Source: Isoetes taiwanensis
Lineage: Eukaryota > Streptophyta > Lycopodiopsida > Isoetales > Isoetaceae
Assembly (NCBI GenBank): GCA_021234155.1
Contig: JAJEKV010000050.1
Span: 10,114,495 to 10,178,494, forward strand
DNA: 64,000 nt
Reading direction: 5' to 3'
Numbering within the stretch: the stretch's first letter is position 1; each line of letters opens with the position of its first letter. Positions 10,601-22,515 of this stretch are shown here, piece after piece. A program made the position numbers and the translations under genes. The notes below the pieces were generated by a model, which ran no database searches, had not been told where the DNA came from, and saw only the letters and a list, made by a program, of their open reading frames with translations.

Positions 10601-11960
10601 CAATTTTAAAACTCGGTACTTTTAATCGCTTTATCGCCTCTCAAATTTTTTAGTTTTCTTTTCTTACGGAATGGCGTTCTCAAGTTCCATTTTTGCCTCG
10701 CTAACCAGGGACTGATCGAAGCTATCACCATGGCGAATGCAAGATTATCGCGAGAACAAGACAAGTGGCCACTATCTCTGGGGCACTTTCTCAAGGTTTG
10801 TATCATTTCTTTTCAAAAAAGAATCCTGAATCTAGATTTTAACATACCAAATCGCATTCCACGGGCATTCTCATGTTTCGATTGAAGATAGTTCGGTTGT
10901 ATTCTAACTTGCTTAAAGCCGTCCTTGTGCCCTTTAAATGGTGGAAGCATCCACGGACGTGGCGGATAAGCTGCATCTAGCGAGGCAATAGTTACCTAGA
11001 TGTCACCTTGTATCCTCCTTCCACGAAACTGCGTGCTCTCAAAAAGCGACTTCAATCATGAATCTTATGGCCCAACCAACATCATAGTCCCAGATCACAC
11101 CCTTGGATGAAACAATGAGCTGCAATAGAGAATGAATGAAATCCCTTTCGATTATAATAATCTTGTGCATTGTCATGAGGTGCGATTATGGGCAAGTGAC
11201 TCCCATCAATTGCCCTCGACATCACCTGGAATGCCCTTAGCTTCTCAAATTCACATGCAAGATCTTTCATTCTTCTGGAGAAGGCCATTTTATGCATAGA
11301 TCATGGAGCATATCCTTATGACTGTGAGGGTGCGAGATGGCCCTTTGGGGTGTGGTGTATCAACAACTGTCTTGTCTGCAATATCTTTGATTTTATTTTC
11401 CGTGGCCAAAGCGAGATAGAGAGCAATGCAAATTCTCTTATCTGGCTGGGATACTTTTAGCATCTTAGTATCTTCCACAGTCGGGTATTGGTCCTAATAC
11501 TTGACACATAATAGTAAGTCTTCTTACTTAATCTAAGCCTTCCATGAACATATTATCATTGTATGAAAACAATAAGGTGCTTTTTCGGTGAGGTAGATAG
11601 TTGTCATATGACTAAATATGGGAGAGGCTCTTAATGCTCTTCCATCAAACCCTCGAACCACTTGCATACAAGGATCTATCGGGGCGAAAATACCTCTCAT
11701 ATGAAGTTGAAGGGGATGATTGTGATAGAAAAGGCTGAATCATGAACATAACAATTGCAGGTAGAATTCTTCTTTCCACTTTTCCCACTCCATGGGGCGT
11801 TCCATGAAACAATTGCTCATCTACATAGTCCATCTATCCCCGGATGTTGTTGATCTGCCTTTGATCTTCTTTGCATGTCTGTTTCCTCATTGTTGATAAG
11901 CCGGTTTACTAGGTTCACATTTGATTCTTACCAAATCTCCACTGGTTCTCAATCGTTTCG
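10600..11960 (-). pseudogene. PIF/Harbinger transposase remnant
   Basis: The minus strand reads in pieces as a PIF/Harbinger (DDE_Tnp_4) transposase. From the 5' side there is MDYVDEQLFHGTPHG near 11830, KMLKVSQPDKRICIALYLAL near 11460, then FSRRMKDLACEFEKLRAFQ followed by AIDGSHLPI with the first catalytic Asp and DYYNRKGFHSFSI (11082-11297), and finally LSKLEYNRTIFNRNMRMPVE near 10870, which corresponds to the usual block around the catalytic Glu. Stops and frame changes between the pieces show it is inactive. A companion Myb-like gene, terminal inverted repeats and a TTA target duplication are not evident. Confidence 0.75.
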
Positions 11961-12208
11961 TATCAAATACTTCCATTTCACCATTTCTATGGCACGAGAA
12001 TTCCCTATTACATTTACTAAACTATAAAACACAAGAGAATCACTTTGAAAAGAATAGAATAGAACTTGCATACCTATTACGAGAGGCATTGAGGAAAAAG
12101 CCTTTGATTAAGCCAAGCCTTTCGATTCATGCCCCGTCTACGTTTGATCGAATCCTTTCCCTCGTTTTGGGTTTACGTCTCATGTTTTTTCTGAACAATA
12201 TGGGAATA

Positions 12209-12299
12209 ACGTGGCATTAAAATATTAAAAAGTGCCCTAGTTGGTTGAATGATAGCCCAGTAAAAATTTAATTATTTTCGAGGGACTTTAATGCCACGT
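12209..12299. repeat. Small foldback, 13-bp arms
   Basis: ACGTGGCATTAAA at 12209-12221 is the reverse complement of TTTAATGCCACGT at 12287-12299, with a 65-base loop. It sits just upstream of R1 copy 3 and beyond the 5' side of the transposase remnant, so it could be a MITE end. Confidence 0.7.
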
Positions 12300-12334
12300 A
12301 AATATTAGATATGCACGGTAGTGAAATCTCACCC

Positions 12335-12905
12335 TAAGTTAACTTTCTTGGAAAAGAATATACACGTGGCAACACAGGATAGGCCTAGGGGGTTGAATGC
12401 AACATAAGTTGCATTTACGTTATCGTAAGTGGAATCTCGCCCTCATAGTGTTACATCAGATTTCCACGGTTCAAGCTACATACATTCCACAAAACCATAA
12501 CCCTAATCTGACTATCTAAACACACCATAACCCTAATCTGACTATCTAAACACACCTTAACACTGCATAAAACGAGGTACAAAATTATAACCCTAACCAT
12601 GCTAATTACTCATGCCGCGATTAGTATATTCAAGAAGGAAAAAAGAAAAAGAAAACTAAGTGCTCTCATTTTTTTCTACATTCTTTTAGGCAAACCTCCC
12701 TGGAAAACCCAAAACCCAATCAATCATATGGGTACCATGCATTTGAGATATCAGACTTGTTCATCCACTACTATCATCACGTGATCATGCTGGCGATTAA
12801 AATTAGATCGGCTATTTATTGCATCGTTTGTATCTTCCAAAAATCGGTGGCTCACAATAGCAACAGACGCTTTTGATTTGAGAAGAGGGATTGAACGGCT
12901 ATCAT
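12335..12905 (+). repeat. Repeat family R1, copy 3
   Basis: This is a direct repeat of 8578-9165, with the block ACCATAACCCTAATCTGACT present twice in tandem near 12495 and 12527. The short stretch 12906-13083 to the next gene has no feature. Confidence 0.85.
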
Positions 12906-13083
12906 GTGATGCACTGCATCCTAACATTTAAATTTTCAAACTAAATCCCAGTGAAATGTACAATTGGGACCTTAACATACTGAGGTGCAACCCACTGCAC
13001 CTTGCAGATTGATACTCCTCCGCTAGTGCTTAGCATCGTACATCATCTAACAAAAATGGGAAGGCAAGGATCTCTTTTCTTGC

Positions 13084-15495
13084 TTAATAATAGTCCCCAC
13101 ACGAACATAATCCATCTTTGAAGTGATGTAGCCGATATCCATCCATGATGACAATCTCACGCAGTTCAATTTTGGAAATGATTTTGCTAGCATTGTGGCA
13201 GTCCAGACACACTCGTAAATTTTTGGTTATCCGAAGAGTTGCATGTGGAGATGTGCTCAGCAGTCCGAAGGCTATAGCCAGCTTCTCACAGTGACCGCAT
13301 AAGGCATCTTCCTTATCCTCATCAGACATTGGCTGCAAAACCAAGTCCAATTTAGGCATGTATCCTGCCTCTTTCATTTGGATCCATAACTTCTTCAGCA
13401 TAGCATAGATTTTCTCACTTTGCGGGTGCCTTTTATCTCTAACTACAAACTCATGGACCCTGTTGTTGATCTCGATCCATGCCTTTGCAGGTTTTTTCCA
13501 CGCACCTGTTGAATGTCTGAGAAATTCTACATTGACAGCATCATTCCACATGCAAGAATCTGAATATATCCCTGACATAAGAAGATATCCAGCAGCATCC
13601 TGAGGATCTAATTTAAGAACTTCGGTAAAGCATCTCCTGCCTAGGACCACATTGCCATATGTTTTGCAGGCAGCTAATAAAGACTTCCAACCAATGCAGT
13701 CTGAATGCATAGTCTGGAGTAAAGTCTCTGCCTCATTCAAAAGCCCTGCACGACTGAAAAGATCAACTATGCAATTATACTGGCACATATTTAGCATCAA
13801 GCCATATTCTTTCATTAACTCGATGAAGTGTTGAGCGTCATCCACTAGGCCTGCATGACTGCAGGCTCCTAAAATATTAGTAAACGTCGTATCATCTGGT
13901 GTAATGCCTTGTTGCTGCATTTCCTTTAAACATTGCCCAGCCAATTGGGCATTGCCAGCCCGAGCATACCCTGAAATCATTGAATTCCATGACGCCACAT
14001 CACAATTTTCCAACCTATTAAGAACTTCACGAGATTCCTCCAAGTGCCCACATTTTGCATACATCTCAACAAGGGCGTTCCCCACAGAAACATCTGACTG
14101 AAGCCCCATTTTAAAAATCTGTTCATGAATGAGCTTGCCCCAGTCTATGGCTCCTATGTTTCCACATGCTTTTAGAATGTTCAAAAATGTGACTTTATCT
14201 GGTTTTATTGCTTCCATTTGCATCTGCTCGAGGAGTTGTATAGCTTCAACACCTTCACCATGTTGGGCATATCCTCCAATGATAGCACTATATGAAACCA
14301 AATCACGATCCTTAAGTTTACAAAATAATATATGTGATTCCTCAAGGCTTCCAAATTTGGCATACATATCGACAAGTGTACTTCCAATAATGACATCCAA
14401 ATGAAGACCAGTTTCGATTATTTCTTCATGAATGCACCTGCCCTGCTCGATGTCTCCTAGACTGCCACATGCCTTCAAAACGCTTAGAAAAGTTACTTTA
14501 TCTGCCTTTGTGCCCTCCTGCTCCATCTTCCTATAACAATCAAGGGCAGCAAGATTTCTGCCGTTCTGCATGTATCCTGAAATTATGGCACCCCATGACA
14601 CAATATCACGATTCTCCAATTTATTAAAGACCATTTGTGATTCCTCCAGACTCCCACATCTGGCATACATGTCAACAAGGGCATTCCCAATGGCAATATC
14701 CACATCAAGCCCACATTCAACTAACTGTCCATGAATAAATCTTCCACAGCCTATGGCTCCTGTATTGCTACATGCTTTCAACATGCTCAAATATGTCACT
14801 TTGTTTGGCTTTGTATCCTCCTCTTGCATCCTTATCAAACATTCTAGGGCAAGAAAAGTTTCACCATGCTGGGCATATCCTGCAATCATCACACTCCATG
14901 TTACAACATCACGAGTTGGCAATTTGGCAAATAGATTGCTAGATTCCAATAAGCTTCCACATTTGGCATACATATCAACAAGTGTATTCCCTAAAGTAAT
15001 ATCGCATTGGAACCCATTGTTAATTACCTGTTCGTGTATACATCTCCCATGCTCAAGGCCTGATGTTGAAATACATGCCTTCAAAGCAGCAAGATAAGAA
15101 TATTTGTCACTTATCACACCTGAAAGCAGCATTTTAGAATGCATATGGAGGGCACAATTGCCTCCTCTAAGCTTGGAATGTGCCTGAATAATTGCATTCC
15201 ATGTGTATTCACTAGGTTTAGAAACTTTGTAAAATGCTTGCTTAGCTTCAATAAGATGACCACGAGAGCTAAATAGATGGACAAGGTGATCAGCCAGGTT
15301 TGCAGTAGAATCAAGACCGACATTGCCCAGCAAATACTGGAAACGCCTACCAGATTCCAGATCATGGTGTTTTTTGCACTCCTGAAGCAGAAAAGAGGCC
15401 TGTTGTTTGGATATGAGAATTCCTTGCTGGTACATAATCTCTGCAGCATTGACTGCTTCATCTAAGCATCCCTGTCGAAGGGCCTTCGAGGCCAT
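13084..15495 (-). CDS. PLS-class PPR protein with DYW deaminase domain
   Basis: This 803-residue protein probably binds a specific organelle transcript and edits cytidine to uridine in mitochondria or plastids. After a short N-terminus it is built of PLS triplets, each about 100 residues, with recurrent phrases such as GNALVDMYARCGSLEES and KADKVTFLSVLKAC. E and E+ motifs follow, then a PG-box variant (KKPAKAW, residues 667-673) and a DYW domain. The deaminase signature is present: H735 and E737 (HCE), then C763 and C766 (CLDCH), and C797/C799 near the end. The last three residues are DYY rather than DYW. The gene is intronless, as usual for the family. The first in-frame ATG is at 15495; the frame is open back to a stop at 15600 but has no earlier ATG. 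A 39-codon frame just upstream could hold a transit peptide (see 15512-15631). Confidence 0.93.
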   Translation of the reverse strand: MASKALRQGCLDEAVNAAEIMYQQGILISKQQASFLLQECKKHHDLESGRRFQYLLGNVGLDSTANLADHLVHLFSSRGHLIEAKQAFYKVSKPSEYTWNAIIQAHSKLRGGNCALHMHSKMLLSGVISDKYSYLAALKACISTSGLEHGRCIHEQVINNGFQCDITLGNTLVDMYAKCGSLLESSNLFAKLPTRDVVTWSVMIAGYAQHGETFLALECLIRMQEEDTKPNKVTYLSMLKACSNTGAIGCGRFIHGQLVECGLDVDIAIGNALVDMYARCGSLEESQMVFNKLENRDIVSWGAIISGYMQNGRNLAALDCYRKMEQEGTKADKVTFLSVLKACGSLGDIEQGRCIHEEIIETGLHLDVIIGSTLVDMYAKFGSLEESHILFCKLKDRDLVSYSAIIGGYAQHGEGVEAIQLLEQMQMEAIKPDKVTFLNILKACGNIGAIDWGKLIHEQIFKMGLQSDVSVGNALVEMYAKCGHLEESREVLNRLENCDVASWNSMISGYARAGNAQLAGQCLKEMQQQGITPDDTTFTNILGACSHAGLVDDAQHFIELMKEYGLMLNMCQYNCIVDLFSRAGLLNEAETLLQTMHSDCIGWKSLLAACKTYGNVVLGRRCFTEVLKLDPQDAAGYLLMSGIYSDSCMWNDAVNVEFLRHSTGAWKKPAKAWIEINNRVHEFVVRDKRHPQSEKIYAMLKKLWIQMKEAGYMPKLDLVLQPMSDEDKEDALCGHCEKLAIAFGLLSTSPHATLRITKNLRVCLDCHNASKIISKIELREIVIMDGYRLHHFKDGLCSCGDYY

Positions 15496-15511
15496 GTTAG
15501 CCAAAGCACGA

Positions 15512-15631
15512 TTAGGGTTCCACAATGAACCGATTTTCGAAAATCCGGCCGGAAAATGGTGGGAATCCGGTAACCAAGCTAGGGAAATTATATGGCTTCA
15601 AGGCTTTTGTGAAGGCTTTTTGTGATGACAT
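15512..15631 (-). CDS. 39-codon upstream ORF, transit-peptide-like
   Basis: This ATG-initiated frame ends at TAA (15514-15512), 16 bases before the PPR start codon and in a different frame. Its text (starting MSSQKAFTKALKPYNF) is rich in Ser, Thr, Lys, Phe and Pro and has no acidic residue until its last third, as expected of an organelle targeting peptide. The PPR frame alone has only a short leader. Either this is a regulatory uORF, or one base is missing or extra near 15510-15560 and the targeting peptide really belongs to the PPR protein. The sequence alone does not settle it. Confidence 0.4.
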   Translation of the reverse strand: MSSQKAFTKALKPYNFPSLVTGFPPFSGRIFENRFIVEP

Positions 15632-15659
15632 TCTGGCATGGACCGGTGGGTCCCGAGCT

Positions 15660-16180
15660 TAGGAATGGTCACATGATCATGTCAACATGGATGGAAGGAC
15701 GTCAAAATGCAAAAAATAAGGGTCACATGTCTGTTTTTGACATGAATGGATTGCCGTCAACATGGATCCGTCCCACCGGCTTCCTCTTCGGTTGGATGGG
15801 TTCATGTTGACATAATCTAAATATCTGACACGTAGCAACTTTCAAAGAAAATTGACCGTCCATTTTCTAAACATTTTTTTTGAACGTTTGTTTCTTAAAG
15901 GAGGAAGGAAAAAGCAGTGCGGCGAGAGGAGGAAAATGGGTGCGGGGAGAGGATCTCGGCATCATGCGGCCACGGTGCAAACGTCGGAATCAGAATTGAT
16001 CGGTCAAAGCATGGAGAAGCGAAGATCAAAGATCGGCGGGCATTAGGGTGGTCGGTCAAGCAGCGAAGGAATAGAATGGCGCAGTGAAGAGTATTTGGCA
16101 TGAACATGTGACCGGTGTTTTAGAAACATTCATGTCAACATGATATAGATCATGTCAACATGATCATGTGACCCCGACCC
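15660..16180. repeat. Inverted repeat with CACATGATCATGT ends
   Basis: GGTCACATGATCATGTCAAC at about 15665 is mirrored near 16155-16178 by ATGATCATGTGACC, preceded by two further CATGTCAACATGAT words. The word CACATGATCATGTG is a perfect palindrome. The 500 bp between has no recognised gene. It could be a MITE-like insertion in the upstream region of the PPR gene. Confidence 0.5.
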
Positions 16181-16389
16181 TTAGCCCGTGACTCTCCGGC
16201 TATGCGAATGTCTCTTGATTGGCGGGATCCCATCGGTCCATATCTCCTTACTTAAAATGTTTTTGGGGGTGGGTGTCCCTCTTTTTCAAGTGACGTACAC
16301 ATTCAAATCCGGCCAAAAGCGAAATTTTTAGGGCGGAATGTGTTCTTTTAAACAAGATTTTTGTTTCAAGCGGTTGCTTTTCGGGCTAG

Positions 16390-16662
16390 GGGTTTGAGGC
16401 GTTCTTGGGTTTGTTTTTTAGGGCTAGGGTTTGAGCCATTTTTTGAAGGATGGCGTTATAGCCTGATTGATAATCTATATGCAGTAATTCTCTGAAGAAC
16501 TAAGTTTCTCTTGGGTAGCGGGATCCGGTTTCTTGTTGAACATCTTCTCCTTGATTTCTTTTAGAGCTTCGAATGTGGAGAAGCTAATCAAAATCGAGAG
16601 GCCTCGAGCTGACACCATGGCGATAGCGAATCGATTAAGCGGTGGTAGCCCTAACGGTATAT
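16390..16662 (+). other. Possible 5' end of an unidentified gene
   Basis: A TAGGGTTT-type promoter or leader motif near 16425 precedes an ATG at 16618 that reads MAIANRLSGGSPN and then meets a GTATAT-type donor context. The frame is also open upstream (VEKLIKIERPRADT). An exon-like piece at about 17712-17775 reads TIMMQRVTEDQKWQTKF after a CAG acceptor. No homologue is recognised and the exons between are not resolved, so a gene model is not proposed. Confidence 0.25.
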
Positions 16663-16840
16663 ATAAATTAAAATTTGGTTTCTCTCAAGTGCATGCTCCA
16701 CCATTTTCAAGATTTACATTCTTCATTTCATGTTTTGCGGGTTGCAGTTGAGCTATGGCACGACGCTTTTAATACTTGGAGCCCATTAGCCTCAGTCGAA
16801 AAAACTATGGTACAACTATACCACAGTCCTTTACATTGGG

Positions 16841-17130
16841 GAGGAATGATCTTAGTTTACACCATTTTTTAAAATCAGAATATGGTTCTTCTTTAGAGCC
16901 GTTCATGTTTGCTACATGCCAGATATAGAGTATTATGTATTTGGTTAATCATAGCTCTTAATGGAGAAAATATGGTAAACCTGTACCCTATTCTTTTTGT
17001 TAAGCAGGAATTATCTCAGTTCACACCATTTTACAAAATCAAAATATGGCTTTCCTTTTGAGCGGATCAAGTTTGCTGCATGCCAGATATAGAGTATCAA
17101 GTGTTTGGTTCATGACGGCTTTCCATTTCC
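16841..17130 (+). repeat. Tandem duplication, ~165 bp period
   Basis: Blocks 16841-16966 and 17006-17130 share TGCTACATGCCAGATATAGA-like and ACACCATTTTAAAATCA-like words. It may have arisen inside an intron of the putative gene above. Confidence 0.8.
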
Positions 17131-17134
17131 TTTG

Positions 17135-20100
17135 AGGTTCATTAAGGTCTGTATGAGAGGCCATTTGAAGCTAGATTTGCAATCTGATTCATTCATGGAT
17201 TACACACCTGCCATAGATCGATCTATTATTTTCTTACGGTTTTATGAATAGTAATGGCTTGGCATAAGTTACTTGATTTTTCGAGTTTGAGTTCTTCTTA
17301 GATGTACATCCAATGAGCCTTTCATGTCTAAGGATGTATTTCTTGGTCTTTTAGAATTTAATATGACTTGAATGTGCTTCCTTTGAGTTATACATAATGT
17401 GTGCCATTCATGATTTCTTTGACAGCTCCAAAATAGCAACATCAGCTTCATCCTGCAACATCAGATAGCCCTTTTCTCATGTTTCAGGTGCATAGCTATT
17501 TGAGAATTTGTTTACCGTGTTAATGCTTTCCATGCCATTTAGGGCTTCAAAGGAGATGTAATTCATTGTGGTTTAGGGATTTGTGAAGAACAGCCGCTGT
17601 GAGCCCCCTTAAAAGTTGAAGGTAAACTTCTATTTCTGGACCATCCCAATGTCTCAGTTACCAATATCCCAATATTTATGTGTAAGGGTTTTCTCAATGC
17701 ATTTGCAGGGTTTGTGCGACCATAATGATGCAAAGGGTTACTGAAGATCAAAAGTGGCAAACAAAGTTTGTATACCTTTAATTTCTTATGCTCATCAAAA
17801 TATGTTTAACTAGCTGGATTTTTTGTCACTTAGTAGATTTTGTGTCTTACCTTTAGTGGGATAAATTGCAAGCCTGGGTAACAGGCATTTTGCTGCAACA
17901 AATCTTAGCACATGCATCAATGATGATGTTGAGGCAATGCATGCCCAAACCTCTCTTAAATTATAAAACTGCTGCAAAAATTGTATATAGATAAAATGGA
18001 ATAGCATAGCTCAAATGCACACGTATCTCTGTACTCCGTACAAGTTTGATCTAAAGTACTAGAAACAATGCTTTTCTATTTGGCAAGCCTGGAGTGATCT
18101 ACCTCCCTTTTTTCTCCTTGAGCAACATTTACTGTGTTGGATCATATAGAACTCTTAAGCATGATTTGAATCCATCTAAATTTGGTCCACATCCCCATAT
18201 CATGGTTGCATGTCCTAACTTCGAAATTTACAAACATGACGCGATAGTTCCATCGTTTCATTCATAATATTTGTATATCAGGTCTGCATGTCCCAACTAC
18301 AATAAGCAATGTTGATGGTTTTTCTTTTATATCGTGGGTTCTTGCTAATACATGTCCTTACGTTCGGCATTAAACTGTGAATGTCATTGCATTAGCCAAC
18401 TTGGATGACACATTTGAGTCCAACTTCAATGCCATGTTTAAGTCCATCATGTCATGATTACATGGACAATAAAAAAGATGGCGATCACGGGCCATTAGGT
18501 ACAACAATCATAATATGTGGCACGCTAATGACGTGGCATACAATGATTGCCCCATGGACAAGTCCTTTCCCAATTGAGCAACATTGGCAAATACATGTGC
18601 TTTATGATACTGATAATGTTCCTACATAGGTCATTATGCATGTAAAGGGCGGCCCGACTCGTTAGGCCGGCTAGGTATCATGTTCCACTTTGTAATGACA
18701 ATAAGCGGATACATGTGCTACATGATTGATAATGTTCCTACGAAAATTATGCATGTAAAAAGCACAACCCGTTAGGAGTGAGCTAAATACACTAGCTCAA
18801 TTGAATGTTGGAAGGACATTTTATCAAATGTGACATGATCCATTTTTTTCCATACTAAGAGGAAGATTACGATGTGCTTTGAAGATTAAAATGTGAACCG
18901 GTAAAAAATTTTGTTGAAATGTCATTATCCTAACATTATGTTGTATTGAAGTGTGTTAAATAAATGTATATATGGTCCTTATAATTTATTTACATAATTT
19001 CTTGATGTACTTAATAAAGAAAAAAATTAACCATTGCATACTAACTTAGGGATAATAATAAAGAGATAAACCAATGTGGTGTGTTGAATTTATAGCGATG
19101 TGTATTAATGTGAACATGACCAAAACTGCTAGAAAATGGTCATTATCAAATACACTCAATATGAATCATGCCCCTTCTTATCTTTTGTTGACCCCAGACA
19201 ATTTTGGGTTTGCCCTCCGTGCATAGAGGGAAGGCTTTTTGGTTTTTCACACTTATTCCTTTATCTTTTGTTGAGTACAATTTCTATGTCATTAGGTTAT
19301 TTTTGGACCTGAGCTTAAAAATCTAATCTATTCTACTAAATTCCATCATTTAATACAAAAGTTAATATATTATCATTAGACAATATCAACAACAAAATAG
19401 TTACAAAAAGCAAATCATGTCCATTCTTGCGAGCATCAATCTATGATGTTGTCGGACGTTGCCACATATATGGACGTTAAAGGCCAAGTCGGCCTGGCCC
19501 GGGGCATTTGCTTGGACAATCATAGAAGAGCCGCGTTCTAGTGATATTTAATATGGTATTTGGGGGAGTGATTTTTTCTAGCGATTTTAGCGGAGAACAC
19601 TATAATTTCTTGCTTTCGAGTTTTTGTGAAGCAAATCAAGGGTTCTTTATATTTAAGATTTCGGTAGAGATTTTCTTAAGTTGTTGGCATTCTTTGCTCT
19701 CGCTTGACATCTCTGCACTTTTTGGCTAGTTTCTAGGGCGTCATATATATATCGAGCAGCGTCATGTTATAATACGGACATATCAAGTAGTATATCCGTC
19801 ATCTTTGACATGTTATACTTCACCCAAAAAATTACGGCGTTTTTGTGGACTTAAGAATTTTTGCCATTTAAAATTGGCTATAACATGCCCCATCGATATT
19901 CTGCGATGGTGGTTTCTAGGTTAAAGATCGGCCTAGTTTTTAGATTAAAGATCTTGAGGCCTTGCCACCAGTTTTCTTTTCTAGCTAGATTTTCATTGCA
20001 TTCTTTTCTAGTTAAGATTTTCGTTTGTAGGTACCACAATTTAATCTCCTTTCATGAAACAAATGCAGACGTTTTGCAGGGTGAAAAAGCTATAATTCAA

Positions 20101-20870
20101 GCTATAGCCATGTCTTGCTTCGAATAGGGTAAAGAAGCTTTGATCGTTTTACAGGTTAAAAAAATCTATGATTTATGGATTCAAGCTCTAGCCATGTCTT
20201 AGTCTGAACAGGGTCGATTCAAGCTTGGATCTGCTGGAAACAGAGGATTGTTAACTGGCAAAAAGCAGAGGATGTCAAGAAATAGAGGATTGTTAACCGG
20301 CTAGAAACCCGGAGATCTGAGAATGATATAGACTCAATACCGATTCTACCCAATAGAATTGTATGCGCCACATGGCAAAGATGAAAATGAACCTAGGCAA
20401 ACAATCTTGATCCAAATACCATATTGTATGCCACATTTGCTGCTTCATATATTTAAAAAATGCCTTGTTATGTGTGCTCTCATCAAACTCGTCCAATTCC
20501 TATAATCCTCCAATCTGGACCTTTAGTTTAAAGAATCTACCACATGATATTCCATATCCTGCAAGTATAGTCATCCATCCAAAAATAAGACAGGGTCAAA
20601 CAGGCATTTCCACATCGCCTTATGATTTGGTGATATAGTCAAACAGATAACAAAAAATCTCTAATAGAAATCATTATAGAAACATAACAGGTTTCCATTC
20701 CCAGTCTTATTTCATTTAACAAAAAGTGATGGATCAGGCTTCAATAAAACTGAAGTCAATTTACAACAGTGCAATAGCAGATCACTTTCACGTATTGTCC
20801 CTGCAAACAGTCAGGGCCTCTGCTAAAGCCCATGAAAAATAAACATGTTACAACTTCCAATAAGTGGCAG
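17135..20870. other. AT-rich unassigned region
   Basis: No gene is supported apart from the exon-like piece near 17.74 kb. A duplicated segment occurs at 18595-18650 and 18710-18780 (GATAATGTTCCTAC, ATTATGCATGTAAA), and a block with recurring AAGCTATAGCCATGTCTTG text at 20080-20210. Confidence 0.5.
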
Positions 20871-20879
20871 AACAAGAGG

Positions 20880-22515
20880 CTCTGACATACATCCCTGGAA
20901 AGAGATGTTCTGCATGTATGTGAACTTGATGAACTGGAATTAAGAAACATGACAAATTGAAATTGAAAACAAGATATGAAGCAATCATTTGACTGCAATT
21001 GCACGTTTTAAAGATGTTCACGGGTTTGCCATGTATCCAAATGGAAAAATGAGAACACAATCACATCACGAGAACACATATGAACTTTCAGCAAGTTATG
21101 AACATGAAAACATCAATTTTAAATGTGAACTCCTTTCACCATAAGAGGTATATATCTCGCTGCCATTACTTTGCATGTATGTGAGCATGTCAAAAACAAA
21201 GTAAGAAACAAATACGTGGATCAATGATATCACTGTAACTGCAACTTCTAGGAATGTTTCTAGGCATGCCATGCATGCGAACCTGCCAGACTAACTGCAA
21301 GACATTGAAAGCACATCCGCAACATATCTGAGAGCTCAACCAGTTGCAAAGCATGTGAATATGGAAAAGAAAATAGATGAAGCCTGGGGATTTGAACCTC
21401 ACTGAATTAAAGCAGTATCAGGATGCTGCATTCATAAAAATCTCAGTCTGATCAATAGTCTGTGCTTTCCAATATCTGTGTGACTTAAGCTCTTCTTCCA
21501 CAAATGGAAAATTCCATCACCATACCCATCTCCCAGATGTGGGCGTCATCATTTCTATGTGGTGCTCCTTTCCTTGCGAAAACAAAATTGCTTCACTCGT
21601 AAGAATCTCACCGATTTTCCAAACAAATGTTGTGGCTTCCAAATAACCATGTGATTTAAGCTCTTCTTTCACAAATGGAAAATCCCGTCACCGCATTCAT
21701 CTCCCATACATGGACGCCATCATTTCAATGTGGTGCTCCTTTTCTTGCGAATATAAAATTGAGCAAAAACCTTCCAAAAGAGCCCAACGAAGAAACTTCA
21801 GAAAAGCCTTGCACAATGCAAAACCCAAACCCCATTTTTTTATATCCTCAATGTACAGTTTTGGCATACTTATACATGTCAAATTCATAGACATTCATAT
21901 GTAACACCTGCTCCCTTTTTCAATCACAGAAGATAATATATATAACAATATCTTGGTGCTTAAATGCTCATCTCTGGATACCGATACTTAAAATGTAAGC
22001 CAACTTATTTCAATTCATGTCTTTTCTCAAATCAAGCAATGCAATTTGTTGCTTTCATAATTTACTTTCTATGCAGAGTTACTCGATGATTCTGCTATAC
22101 TTACCTTCGCGATGCCTGAGAGAGACAGAGAAAAACCTACCGACCTAGTGTTCTAGGTCATGCATCAGCTTCGGTCAATCTCTCTTGTATTATCACTCCA
22201 AAGAATTTAATAAAAGCATTCAAGACTGGTACACATCTTTTGATCCTTTATCCTTTATCCAAGTTACAATTTTTTAGTGACAAAAGTAAGGAGTATGAAT
22301 GCTAAATAAACAGGATAAGGATCAAAAGTCACATGCAACTCTGGTTAAACCAAATAATTGAAGTATCTATAAAAACCTGGCATGATCTAGTGTTCTAGGT
22401 CATGCATCAGCTTCGATCAATCCCTCTGCTGTATTATCAATCCAAAGAAATGAATTAAAGCATTCAAGACTGGTACACAATCTTTGATCCTTTATCCAAT
22501 TTTCAAAATTTTACA
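20880..22515 (+). repeat. Cluster of local duplications
   Basis: Three separate duplications are visible. A diverged one joins 20905-21045 and 21170-21290. A second joins about 21485-21590 and 21655-21770 (CTCTTCTTYCACAAATGGAA, ATGTGGTGCTCCTT). A third joins 22140-22275 and 22383-22510 (TGTTCTAGGTCATGCATCAG, CATTCAAGACTGGTACACA). No coding potential stands out. Confidence 0.75.

Noticed and set aside
13652-15465. Several plus-strand open frames within 13.6-15.5 kb
   Set aside because: Antisense shadows of the PPR gene, caused by its repeated codon pattern.
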